DNA from: Leucobacter chromiireducens subsp. solipictus
Lineage (GTDB): Bacteria > Actinomycetota > Actinomycetes > Actinomycetales > Microbacteriaceae
DNA: 64,000 nucleotides
NCBI RefSeq assembly: GCF_016758195.1
Contig: NZ_QYAC01000004.1
Span: 218,283 to 282,282, forward strand
Reading direction: 5' to 3'
The position numbers and the translations under genes were made by a program. The stretch's first letter is position 1; each line of letters begins with the position of its first letter. Under the pieces are notes generated by a model. The model ran no database searches. It saw nothing but the letters and a program-made list of their open reading frames with translations, and had not been told where the DNA came from. Below, piece by piece: positions 15,856-23,778 of this stretch.

Positions 15856-16995
15856 TTAGTCGTGCGGTCCCGCGAGGACCGGGATTCCCGTGACCTCGCC
15901 GTGCCGCATGCGGCAGCTCCCTGCCGGGGCCACATCCGGAAACGCGCCGAGGTCGCCGACGGTCTGCGCCTGCGCGTCCTCACCGCGTTCGCGTGCCGCG
16001 CGTTCGAGGATCATGTCGACCAGCCCGCCGATGAACTCGGGGCGGACGCCGACCGTGCCCGCACGCGCCGCAGCGATCCCGTGCTCGCCGGCGGTCTCCA
16101 TCGCCTCGACGTCGAGGTCGAAGGCGACCTCCATGTGATCGGAGATGAACCCGATGGGGGCGATCACGATCTTGGTCACGCCCGCCGCGGCGAGTTCTTC
16201 GATGTGATCATTGACATCCGGCTCCAGCCACGGCGTCGCCGGATTCCCGGAGCGCGAGCAATACGCAAGCGATGACGCGACCGGCGCGCCCAGCCGCGCG
16301 CCGAGGGCGGCATCGATGGCAGCACGCACGTCCTCGTGCTGCTCGCGATACCCCGGGCCGGTCACGGCGGATGCGTCCTGCATCGTGTCCGGAATCGAGT
16401 GCGTCACGTAGAGAATGTGCGCGCCGTCGATTCCACCCTCGAGGCTCGCACCCGCTTCCTCGATGGCGGCGAGATTCGCGGCGACGAAGCCCGGGTCGTT
16501 GAAGAACGGCCGAAGGATATCGATCTGCGGCGCGTCAGCTCCGAGCTCCGCGACCGTCGCCGCGAGATGCTCCCGATACTGGCGGCTCCCCGAGTACGAG
16601 GCGTACGCGCTCGTCACGAGGGTGAGGACGCGCCCGACCCCGAATGCGCGCGCATCGCGCAGGGTGTCCACCGTGTAGGGATGCCAGTTTCGGTTACCCC
16701 ACACGACGGGCAGCGACACGCCGCGGGATGCGAGCTCCGCGCGCAGTGCCGCAACAAGCTCGAGGTTCTGCTCGTTGATCGGACTCCGGCCACCGAAATG
16801 GTGGTAATGCTCCCCCACCTCAGCGAGTCGTTCCTCAGGAATCCCCTTTCCGCGGGTGACGTTGCGCAGGAACGGAATCACATCCTCGGTCCCATTCGGC
16901 CCCCCGAAGGAGCAGACCAGCAGCGCGTCGTAGGGCAACACTGCGGGATGTTCGGAGGGAGGATTCGAGACGGCGGGCAGAGCGTTTTCGGTCAT
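15856..16995 (-). CDS. hemH: Ferrochelatase (coproporphyrin III ferrochelatase)
   Basis: This 379-residue protein inserts Fe(II) into coproporphyrin III. It has [65 protein letters not shown] with the metal-inserting His, and [18 protein letters not shown]. Three Cys near the C-terminus (one in [11 protein letters not shown]) could belong to the iron-sulfur cluster typical of actinobacterial ferrochelatases (inference). The ATG at 16995 is chosen from the MTENALPAV start. It is divergent from the FecCD-type permease gene, so haem synthesis and iron uptake share one control region. Confidence 0.93.
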   Translation of the reverse strand: MTENALPAVSNPPSEHPAVLPYDALLVCSFGGPNGTEDVIPFLRNVTRGKGIPEERLAEVGEHYHHFGGRSPINEQNLELVAALRAELASRGVSLPVVWGNRNWHPYTVDTLRDARAFGVGRVLTLVTSAYASYSGSRQYREHLAATVAELGADAPQIDILRPFFNDPGFVAANLAAIEEAGASLEGGIDGAHILYVTHSIPDTMQDASAVTGPGYREQHEDVRAAIDAALGARLGAPVASSLAYCSRSGNPATPWLEPDVNDHIEELAAAGVTKIVIAPIGFISDHMEVAFDLDVEAMETAGEHGIAAARAGTVGVRPEFIGGLVDMILERAARERGEDAQAQTVGDLGAFPDVAPAGSCRMRHGEVTGIPVLAGPHD

Positions 16996-17036
16996 ACCCT
17001 GCACCGTATCACCAGCTTTCCTGTAGATCAGATGTA

Positions 17037-17061
17037 TAAGATCGGATGTGTCACATCTGCT
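17037..17061. promoter_or_regulatory. Palindrome in the hemH-fecCD divergent promoter region
   Basis: The sequence contains a perfect GATGTG-T-CACATC palindrome at 17045-17057. AGATGT, about 17 bases away, repeats the ACATCT of the right arm. It does not resemble the DtxR/IdeR consensus. It may be an operator for an iron- or haem-responsive regulator controlling both directions; no regulator can be named. Confidence 0.35.
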
Positions 17062-17121
17062 TTGGCGATCCGCTGGAAATTCGGTGCGACGACGCTCTCC
17101 ACCCCTCGACAAGGATTCCTG

Positions 17122-18129
17122 GTGCCCCGTTCTCGCTTGTGGCTCACCGCCGCAATCTCCGCGCTGCTCGCGATCGCCGCGGCCGTTGCGTCCCTCATGG
17201 TCGGCATCGTGACGCTCCCCGTCGGCGAAACGCTCACCGCCCTGTTCCAGCCGGACGCGGTGCCCCAGCGCACCTCCGCCGTGATCTGGTCGATCCGACT
17301 CCCCCGCGTCCTCGTCGCGATGCTCGTCGGCGCGGCGCTCGCCACCGTCGGTGTCGTGATGCAGGCCATCCTGCGCAACCCCCTCGCGGAACCCGGGATC
17401 ACGGGCGTCTCCGCCGGAGCCGCGGTCGGGGCCGTCGCAAGCATCACCCTCGGCTTCACTGGCTCGGCGCGCTGGGGCATCCCGATCGCCGCCTTCGTCG
17501 GTGCCGCGATCGTCACCCTGATCCTCCAGCTGGTGCTCCAGACGCGCCGTGACCTCGGCTCCGCGACGGTGGTCCTCATCGGCGTCTCACTCAGCGCGCT
17601 CGCCGGTGCCCTGATCAACATCCTCATCGCCAACGCCAGCGACGACGCGCTGGTGCGCAGCGCGATGTTCTGGCTCGCCGGCGATCTCGAACTGCGCGAC
17701 TGGCAGCACGTCCTGATCGCGGTGGTCCCGATCCTCGCCGGCATCGCGTGGCTCGCGTCACGGTTCCGGCAGCTCGACGCGCTCGCCCTCGGCGACCAGA
17801 TTGCCGCCACCTCGGGCGTGCACGTGCACCGGGAACGATTCACCCTGTTGCTCGTCGCCTCCCTCGTCACCGGGGCCGCCGTTGCGGTCAGTGGGATCAT
17901 CAGTTTTGTCGGACTTGTGGTGCCCCACGCCATGCGACTCCTCATCGGTGCCTCGCACGCCCGACTCCTCCCGCTCTCGGCGCTCGGCGGGGCGCTGTTC
18001 ATGGTGGTCGCAGACACGATCGCCCGCACCGCATTCGGCCCGGTGGTCGTCCAGACGGGCGTCGTCGCCGCGTTGATCGGCGCGCCGGTGTTCCTCATCC
18101 TCCTTCTTCGAAAGCGGAGTTCCGCATGA
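17122..18129 (+). CDS. FecCD-family iron-compound ABC transporter permease
   Basis: This 335-residue membrane protein has about ten hydrophobic helices and the FecCD signatures IRLPRVLVAMLVGAALATVG, RNPLAEPGITGVSAGAA, and GxISFVGLVVPHAMRLLIG. It forms the membrane channel of a siderophore, haem or cobalamin importer. The GTG at 17122 follows AAGGA (17111-17115); an ATG at about 17032 is in frame but would place the start in the promoter region. Its stop overlaps the ATG of the ATPase gene (ATGA). Only one permease gene is present, so it probably works as a homodimer. Confidence 0.9.
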   Translation: MPRSRLWLTAAISALLAIAAAVASLMVGIVTLPVGETLTALFQPDAVPQRTSAVIWSIRLPRVLVAMLVGAALATVGVVMQAILRNPLAEPGITGVSAGAAVGAVASITLGFTGSARWGIPIAAFVGAAIVTLILQLVLQTRRDLGSATVVLIGVSLSALAGALINILIANASDDALVRSAMFWLAGDLELRDWQHVLIAVVPILAGIAWLASRFRQLDALALGDQIAATSGVHVHRERFTLLLVASLVTGAAVAVSGIISFVGLVVPHAMRLLIGASHARLLPLSALGGALFMVVADTIARTAFGPVVVQTGVVAALIGAPVFLILLLRKRSSA

Positions 18130-18935
18130 CCACCCACACCGCCGTCGCACCGCAGCAGGTGTCCTCACGCTTCGCGGGGCTCCCCCTGTCTTTCGCGGAC
18201 TTCGCGGCAGTCCGATCCGGCCGCGCGCTGAGTGAGCCCCTGTCCCTCGAGATCCTGGCGGGCTCGGTCGTCGGGCTGCTCGGCCCAAACGGGGCCGGGA
18301 AGTCCTCGCTGCTGGCCGCGATCGCTCACTCCGGCGTCGCCTCGCTCGGACGCTGCGCGCACGGCAGCGTCGACCTCGGCGCGCTGCGCCCCCGGGACCG
18401 GGCACAGCGCCTGGCGCTGCTTCCCCAAGATCTGGCCGCCCCCGCCGAGTTCCTCGTCCGCGAACTTGTCGCGGTGGGTGCCCGCGCAGCGGCACACCCG
18501 GATCCCGTCGCCGCCGTCGACGTGGCGCTCGAGCGGGCCGGGATCTCAGATCTCGCGGACCGCCGATTCGGCACGCTCTCGGGCGGTCAACGGCAGCTCA
18601 GCCACCTCGCCCGCGTGCTCGCCCAGGACACGCCGATCGTGCTCCTCGACGAACCCACGTCGGCGCTCGACCTCGCACACCAGCGCGCCGTCGAGCACAC
18701 CATCCGCCGGCTCGCGGCCGAGGGCCGGACCGTCGTGACCGCCCTGCACGACCTCAGCTTCGCGCTCAACGTCTGTTCACTGGTGCTGCTCCTCGACCGC
18801 CAGGGCACCGCGCTCTCCGGCCCGCCGCAGCGTGTGCTCCACCCAGACCACCTGCATCGCGTCTACGGCGTGCGCACCGAGACGCACCGAACCCCGAGCG
18901 GGCGCGCCGTGATCGTTCCCGCATCCCTCGACTAG
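18126..18935 (+). CDS. ABC transporter ATP-binding protein (iron-compound importer)
   Basis: This 269-residue ATPase has Walker A LLGPNGAGKSSLL (about residue 53), signature TLSGGQRQLSHLARVLAQ, Walker B PIVLLDEPTSALD and the switch His in TALHDLSFAL. The length and C-terminal GPPQRVLHPDHLHRVYGV match the FecE/HmuV/BtuD subfamily, which drives uptake of iron-siderophore complexes, haem or cobalamin. Translation is coupled to the permease by the ATGA overlap. The substrate-binding protein follows 50 bases downstream. Confidence 0.92.
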   Translation: MTTHTAVAPQQVSSRFAGLPLSFADFAAVRSGRALSEPLSLEILAGSVVGLLGPNGAGKSSLLAAIAHSGVASLGRCAHGSVDLGALRPRDRAQRLALLPQDLAAPAEFLVRELVAVGARAAAHPDPVAAVDVALERAGISDLADRRFGTLSGGQRQLSHLARVLAQDTPIVLLDEPTSALDLAHQRAVEHTIRRLAAEGRTVVTALHDLSFALNVCSLVLLLDRQGTALSGPPQRVLHPDHLHRVYGVRTETHRTPSGRAVIVPASLD

Positions 18936-18985
18936 CGCACCCCGCTCCGACCACGCGTACCACCCGCACCACCGAAAGGACCTCC

Positions 18986-19969
18986 GTGTCTGCACGCACG
19001 CTTTCCGCCGCACTGATTGTCGCGGCCGCCGCACTCGGGCTCACCGCCTGCGCGGGCGCCACCGCCCCGGCGCCCGCGGCCCCGACCGAGCCGAGCACCA
19101 CCGCGTCCGCCGAGTTCCCCCGCACGGTCACCGTCCCGGCGGCGCGCGGCGGGGACGCGTCCGAGGTGACCCTCGACGCCGCGCCCAGCCGCATTGCCGC
19201 GCTTGACTACGAGAGCGCTGAAGTGCTCGCGGAGCTCGGACTCGCGGAGCAGCTCGTGCTCGTCCCCGAGGCGGTCACCAATCCGACACTCGGCGGCCAC
19301 GTGGCGGAGATGGCCGGCGTGGCCGAAACCTTCCCCGTCGCGATGGCGCTCGAAGCGGAAACGGTGATCTCGCTCGAACCCGAGCTTGTCGTCATGAGTC
19401 CGCGGCACGGTGCCGAGGACACGATCGGGACCGTGCTCACGCAGTCCGGCATTCCGACGCTCCAGCTTCCCGACTCGTGGACCGATCTCGCGCACCTCTC
19501 CTCGAATATCGAACTCGTCGGGGAGGTCACCGCAACCGAGGACGCCGCCGCACGGCTCGTGACGGAGCTTGAGACGGGACTCACCCCGGCCGACGAGCCG
19601 AGCAACGCGCGCGTCCTGGTGCTCAGCAACCAGGCCGGACGCGCGTTTGTGACCGCCGGCAACGCGTTCCCACTGCGACTTCTAGAACTCGCCGGGGCAC
19701 GGGACGTCAGCGCCGAACTCGGGATCGCGACCACCGGGCCGATCTCGGCGGAGCAGATCGTTGAGGCGAACCCTGACGCGATCCTGCTCGTCGACATGAA
19801 CGGCAGTGGCGAGCGCATGTTCGCGGAGATCCTCGCAAACCCGGCCGTCGCTGCCCTCCCGGGTGCCGGGCGGACGCTCCTGCTCCCCGGAAAAGAGGTC
19901 CAGGCGCTGGGCCTGGCGAACACCATTTCCGGGCTGGAACAGATCGAAAGCTGGCTCGCAAGCAGCTGA
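18986..19969 (+). CDS. Iron-compound ABC transporter substrate-binding lipoprotein
   Basis: The 327-residue protein starts with a lipoprotein signal peptide, ALIVAAAALGLTAC, with lipobox LTAC at about residues 19-22. It continues as a class III periplasmic-binding fold: PSRIAALDYESAEVLAELGL, ISLEPELVVMSPRHG and EQIVEANPDAILLVDM. This is the FecB/FhuD/HmuT type. With permease and ATPase upstream it completes a one-operon importer; the order permease-ATPase-binding protein is less common. GTG start with GAAAGGACC upstream. The neighbourhood (hemH, hemQ, dps) favours iron or haem as cargo. Confidence 0.88.
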   Translation: MSARTLSAALIVAAAALGLTACAGATAPAPAAPTEPSTTASAEFPRTVTVPAARGGDASEVTLDAAPSRIAALDYESAEVLAELGLAEQLVLVPEAVTNPTLGGHVAEMAGVAETFPVAMALEAETVISLEPELVVMSPRHGAEDTIGTVLTQSGIPTLQLPDSWTDLAHLSSNIELVGEVTATEDAAARLVTELETGLTPADEPSNARVLVLSNQAGRAFVTAGNAFPLRLLELAGARDVSAELGIATTGPISAEQIVEANPDAILLVDMNGSGERMFAEILANPAVAALPGAGRTLLLPGKEVQALGLANTISGLEQIESWLASS

Positions 19970-20072
19970 TCGGCGCACAAATATTGCGGCGAGCGGCGGG
20001 CACCCAGCGGGGGTGATCCGCCGCTCGATATAGTTGAGCCACGTATTCGGTTTCTCCTCAGGAGTGTCGTTG

Positions 20073-20921
20073 ATGGTCACCACAACTCACGGTTCGCAGA
20101 AGGCTCGCGCCACGCTCGATTTCTTGCGGGACAAGATCTCTCGCAGCGAATGGGCCGTTGGCGACCTCATTCCCAAGGAACCCGAGCTGATGGAGCTCAT
20201 CGGGGTCGGCAAATCCACGGTGCGCGAGGCGGTGCGCTCCCTCGCCGCATTCGGCATGCTCGAAACCGTTCCCGGCGTCGGCACCTTCGTGCGCGCCCGG
20301 ACGCCGGTGAGCACCCTCCTGACCGAGTTTCTCGCGGACCACGACCTCGAAGAGGTACTCGTGTACCGCCGCTCGCTCGAGATCGAAGCCGCGCAGCACG
20401 CGGCGGTGCAGCGCACGCCGGAACAGCTCGAACAGCTGCGAGCCGCCGTGGAGCGCGCGAAATCTGCCACGCCCGAGCAGGTCGAATCCTGCGATCGGAG
20501 CACCACTCCCGGCTCGTTCCACCTGCTGGTCGTCGAGGCCAGCGGCAGCAAGCTTCTCCTCGACCTCTACCTCGGGGTGATGTCGGTGCTGCAGCGCGCC
20601 GCCGCGGAGGGCCGGGTCATCCTCGGCACCACCATCGACACCATGCACCTCGACCACGGCGCGATTCTCGAGGCCATCGCCGAGCGCGACGTGCGCTCGG
20701 CGGCGCACTCGATGGCGCTTCACGTCGACCGGGACCTGGGCCTCCGCACCGACATGCTCGACTTCGCCGAGCAGACCGAGCGCGCGGCGTCCCTGATCGG
20801 CGCCGGCTACGATCCGGGCGAAGCCCCCGCGGCGACGTCCGACGTCACGGTCGACGTCACGGCACCGGACGCTCAGGCGGAGGACACTCCGCTCGCGGGG
20901 TCCGCGCCCGCGGGACGCTAA
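20073..20921 (+). CDS. GntR family regulator, FadR/FCD subfamily
   Basis: The 282-residue protein has an N-terminal winged HTH (GDLIPKEPELMELIGVGKST, then VREAVRSLAAFGMLETVPGVGTFV) and a C-terminal FCD ligand domain (SFHLLVVEASGSKLL, DHGAILEAIAERD). In FCD domains an Asp usually sits three residues before the FH pair as a metal ligand; here the stretch reads TTPGSFH, with Pro at that place, so metal binding may be altered. The last ~45 residues are a Pro/Ala/Asp-rich tail. A GGAG lies 8 bases before the ATG, and TATAGT at 20029-20034 is a likely -10. No obvious target operon follows. Confidence 0.85.
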   Translation: MVTTTHGSQKARATLDFLRDKISRSEWAVGDLIPKEPELMELIGVGKSTVREAVRSLAAFGMLETVPGVGTFVRARTPVSTLLTEFLADHDLEEVLVYRRSLEIEAAQHAAVQRTPEQLEQLRAAVERAKSATPEQVESCDRSTTPGSFHLLVVEASGSKLLLDLYLGVMSVLQRAAAEGRVILGTTIDTMHLDHGAILEAIAERDVRSAAHSMALHVDRDLGLRTDMLDFAEQTERAASLIGAGYDPGEAPAATSDVTVDVTAPDAQAEDTPLAGSAPAGR

Positions 20922-20933
20922 CGCAGCCGACCG

Positions 20934-21728
20934 TCAGGCGAGCATCCGGCTGCGTACCGCGTCCAGCGTCACGCCATCCAGGCCGAGGCCCGTTGTGAAG
21001 TACCCGCGCATCGAACCGAACTGCTCGGTCGCCGCGGAAAACGCAGCATCCAGATAGCGCTCATCGACCCCCATCACGGGGGTGATCAGCGCCGGATCAA
21101 TCCCCGCGGCGGTGAGGCGATCCAGCATGGGGCGCAGCGCCGGCAGGAAATCGTCGTTGGTCTGCAGGTAGTCTGCGCGGATCGTGTCGTCGTCGGCGCC
21201 CAACAGGCTGAGGAGCGCCGCCGCGGCCCAGCCGGTCCGGTCCTTCCCGGCCGTGCAGTGAAAGAGCAGCGCGCCGTCCCGGCGGGGATCCGCAAGATCC
21301 CGGAAGAACCTCGCGTATGCGGCGCGCGCGGACGGCAGCCTGACAATGTCCCGGTAGCTCGCGCGCAACAGCTCGGCGCCCTGCCCGTCCCCCAGCGCTG
21401 CCGCGAGCCGCTGCGGATCCGCGAGGAGCTCCGCGATGTTCGCGGCTGCGGCGGCCGGGCTGTCAGCGAGCACGTCCAGGAGCTCGGTGCTCGCTCCGTC
21501 GGGCAGCTGATCGGGTGCCGCTGCGGCCTCGCTCGCGGTGCGGAAATCAAGGATGGTCCGGATGCCACGCGCCGCCAGGGTGGCGGCGTCCGCGGTCGAG
21601 AGTCCGGTGAGCGCGCCGGATCGGAACACACGATCGCGCGCGATCACGCCCCCGGCGACGGGGAGCCCTCCGAGATCGCGCATGTTCAGCACAGTGGTGA
21701 CAGCGACGCGTCGCTCCGGCATCGGCAT
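20934..21728 (-). CDS. Tyrosine-protein phosphatase (MptpB/LipA-like)
   Basis: This 264-residue protein has the dual-specificity phosphatase P-loop FHCTAGKDRTGWAAA, with the catalytic Cys in HCTAGKDRTGW at about residue 168. The N-terminal NMRDLGGLPVAGG and VFRSGALTGLS are typical of the Y_phosphatase3 family, which includes mycobacterial PtpB and Listeria LipA, active on phosphotyrosine and phosphoinositides. The ATG at 21728 has GGAG 6 bases upstream; a second ATG follows at 21722. It converges on the GntR gene with 12 bases between the stops. Confidence 0.88.
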   Translation of the reverse strand: MPMPERRVAVTTVLNMRDLGGLPVAGGVIARDRVFRSGALTGLSTADAATLAARGIRTILDFRTASEAAAAPDQLPDGASTELLDVLADSPAAAAANIAELLADPQRLAAALGDGQGAELLRASYRDIVRLPSARAAYARFFRDLADPRRDGALLFHCTAGKDRTGWAAAALLSLLGADDDTIRADYLQTNDDFLPALRPMLDRLTAAGIDPALITPVMGVDERYLDAAFSAATEQFGSMRGYFTTGLGLDGVTLDAVRSRMLA

Positions 21729-21830
21729 CGGGGCTCCTCGGGTTCGGGTGACCGCGCGGGATCGCGCCGGTTTCCTGCCCGAGACGCGCCCCGAACCGGG
21801 CACACCCCCTAGAATAGAGGGGTTGTCTGC

Positions 21831-21904
21831 GGGGCGGTAGCTCAGTTGGTTAGAGCACTGGACTCATAATCCATCGGTCACGGGTTCAAGTCCCGTCCGC
21901 CCTA
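21831..21904 (+). tRNA. tRNA-Met (anticodon CAT)
   Basis: A 74-base cloverleaf: acceptor GGGGCGG with CCGCCCT, D-arm GCTCAGTTGGTTAGAGC, anticodon loop CTCATAA (anticodon CAT), T-arm ACGGG-TTCAAGT-CCCGT, discriminator A. CCA is not encoded. The first acceptor pair is a G-T wobble. With the normal D-arm and no initiator features it is most likely the elongator Met tRNA; a lysidine-modified Ile2 tRNA with the same CAT anticodon cannot be excluded. Confidence 0.92.
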
Positions 21905-21950
21905 CTCGGCCAGTGCTGCGGTGCCGCTGCGGCGGGTCCGCCGCTCGGCT

Positions 21951-21982
21951 CCCCGGCAGCGCAGAGCCCCGGCAGCGCAGAG
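21951..21982. repeat. Two tandem copies of a 16-bp sequence
   Basis: CCCCGGCAGCGCAGAG occurs twice in direct succession between tRNA-Met and the terminator of the surface-protein gene. It looks like a local slippage duplication. No integrase or att-like duplication of the tRNA end accompanies it. Confidence 0.7.
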
Positions 21983-22016
21983 CCCGGAGCCCGCCGCAGG
22001 CGCGGCGGGCTCCGGG
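21983..22016. terminator. Terminator between tRNA-Met and the surface-protein gene
   Basis: A perfect 15-bp stem CCCGGAGCCCGCCGC paired with GCGGCGGGCTCCGGG encloses the loop AGGC. It ends 10 bases before the surface-protein stop and can also stop the tRNA transcript from the other side. Confidence 0.8.
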
Positions 22017-22026
22017 ATCGCTCAGC

Positions 22027-23589
22027 TTAGCCCGCCAGACGAGCCCGGCGGAGCACCACCACCGCGCACGCGACCAGCGCGAGTCCCGCGAGGGTCCCCG
22101 CGATGGGCAGACCATGCCCTCCGGTTCGAGCGAGCTCAGTGGGCGCCCCCGACGCGTCGACGGTGGGCTGCGACGGTACCGCGGGTGTCTCAGTGACCAC
22201 CGGCTTCTCGGGCGTCACCGGTTTCTCGGGCACCACGGGCGCGTGCGCCACCGTGATCGTCTGTGCGGCATCGGCGATATCCGTGTGCTCGGCAACGACC
22301 GCACCCGCCGCTGTCGGTCCCGCGTACAGCCATTCGAAGGCCACCAGCGATTCGCCAGCGTACCCCTCAGGCACCTCGAATGTGACGGCAACCGATCCGT
22401 GTGCCTGCTCGGGGGTGAAGGTCGTGGTTCCCGTGAGGCCGGTCGCGGATCCATCGGATTTCCGCATGAGTTCACCCGCCACGGTGTACTCCGTGCCCGG
22501 CACGAGATGCTCGTACGCGATCGTGTCGATCGCCGTGCCACCGTCCCACGGGAGGACCCGGTCGTGATCCGCGGCGTCGACGAGCGAGGTGGCCAGCTGC
22601 GGCACCTCGCTCGGCTCCGCTGCCCACTCGACGCGCGTCTCCGCTCCCGTCGTCGCCGTGCTCGGCGCCACCAGGATGATCGACTGTGCGTGGTCCTCCG
22701 GTGTGGCGACCCCGCCCACGGTATTCGGGACCGAGACGATGTGCCCCGTGGCACCCGAGCCCGCGGCGGTCACCCGCAGCGTCGCGTTGCCCCCCGCCGC
22801 AACGTGTCGAAGGTCGAGGTACAGCTCGGTTCCGTCGACCACGGATGCGAGGTCGATGGGCGTCCCCGCGGCGTCCGTCACCGCGAGCCCGGAATCGACC
22901 GACACGTTCACTGAGGCCTGATTCGTGTGCACCACGTACGGCCCCACGAGCGTTCCGATCCGCGCGGTCGTGTCCGGCGACGACACACTCGCGGTCACGA
23001 CGAGATCAGCCGGCGAGACGCCCGCGCTGACGTTCGCGCCGTTCACGAGGTACCAGTACACGGCTTCGGAGTCCTCGGTCTCCCATTCCCAGGCCGCATC
23101 GAAGTCCAGGTCGGTGTACCGCCAGATTGCGTACTGCGTCGCTTCAATCGCGTCGTTGCGAGAGAGCTGCGAGACCCCCGCAGCTGCGGCGAGGCTCGCG
23201 AGGTCCACCGCCGGATAGCCGTGCGTCAGGACCCACAGGACCTTGCCCTGAATCGTCGGGTCCGTGAAGGCGTTGCTCCCCAGGTAGCTCCCGAGATCCC
23301 CCACGACTCCGGGGACACCCGTCTTCGCGGTCACCTGATTCTCCAGGCAATACGCCCACACATCCGGGTCTCCCGGGTTCGAGAGATCCTCGGGCACCGC
23401 GGACCAAATGGGGAAGATTCCGGTTCCCCCATAGCCCTGCTTGCTGCCGATATAGACGGACTCGCCAGGCACGATGGCCGCCATCGCGGCGCTCTGCCCG
23501 ATCGGCAGCATCAGCGCGAGGATCGCTGCCGCTCCGGCGAGAACCCAGCGTCTCCACGCGCCGCGTGTATGTGATTCTGTTTGCCCCAT
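22027..23589 (-). CDS. Cell-wall-anchored surface protein with TQxA thioester domain and VaFE-type repeat
   Basis: This 520-residue protein has an N-terminal signal peptide (WVLAGAAAILALMLPIGQSA). A thioester (TQxA) domain follows, with Cys in VWAYCLENQ (about residue 79) and the partner Gln in AIEATQYAIWRYTD (about residue 151). A later Ig-like segment contains GESLVAFEWLYAG, the VAFE motif of repeats that form internal isopeptide bonds. The end has a Pro-rich spacer (PVVPEKPVTPEKPVV), the sorting signal LARTGG (about residues 484-489), a hydrophobic helix and RRARLAG. LAxTG is the type recognised by class E sortases. Such thioester domains form covalent bonds to host or surface ligands. No sortase gene is in the window. 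Confidence 0.85.
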   Translation of the reverse strand: MGQTESHTRGAWRRWVLAGAAAILALMLPIGQSAAMAAIVPGESVYIGSKQGYGGTGIFPIWSAVPEDLSNPGDPDVWAYCLENQVTAKTGVPGVVGDLGSYLGSNAFTDPTIQGKVLWVLTHGYPAVDLASLAAAAGVSQLSRNDAIEATQYAIWRYTDLDFDAAWEWETEDSEAVYWYLVNGANVSAGVSPADLVVTASVSSPDTTARIGTLVGPYVVHTNQASVNVSVDSGLAVTDAAGTPIDLASVVDGTELYLDLRHVAAGGNATLRVTAAGSGATGHIVSVPNTVGGVATPEDHAQSIILVAPSTATTGAETRVEWAAEPSEVPQLATSLVDAADHDRVLPWDGGTAIDTIAYEHLVPGTEYTVAGELMRKSDGSATGLTGTTTFTPEQAHGSVAVTFEVPEGYAGESLVAFEWLYAGPTAAGAVVAEHTDIADAAQTITVAHAPVVPEKPVTPEKPVVTETPAVPSQPTVDASGAPTELARTGGHGLPIAGTLAGLALVACAVVVLRRARLAG

Positions 23590-23778
23590 TGCCCACCCTG
23601 TCGTTCGATCGTGATCGCCGAGTGACCGCCGCGCGGCGCACCCCCCGGACTGAGCCGATATGCACGCAGTCCGGTATGAACATAACCAGATTGAGGCGGC
23701 GAGGGAAGCCGTCCGGCAAAATGACCCACGCGTAGGGGTCACCGTCGATCCCCGACGCGGCAGCTCCCCGGGCTCCGT

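Noticed and set aside
16336..17121. N-terminal extension of the FecCD permease through the hemH region
   Set aside because: The extension is antisense to hemH, lacks membrane character, and AAGGA precedes the GTG at 17122.
21831..21982. tRNA-Met plus nearby 16-bp duplication as a phage or island attachment site
   Set aside because: The duplicated sequence is not a copy of the tRNA 3' end, and there is no integrase or mobile gene on either side.
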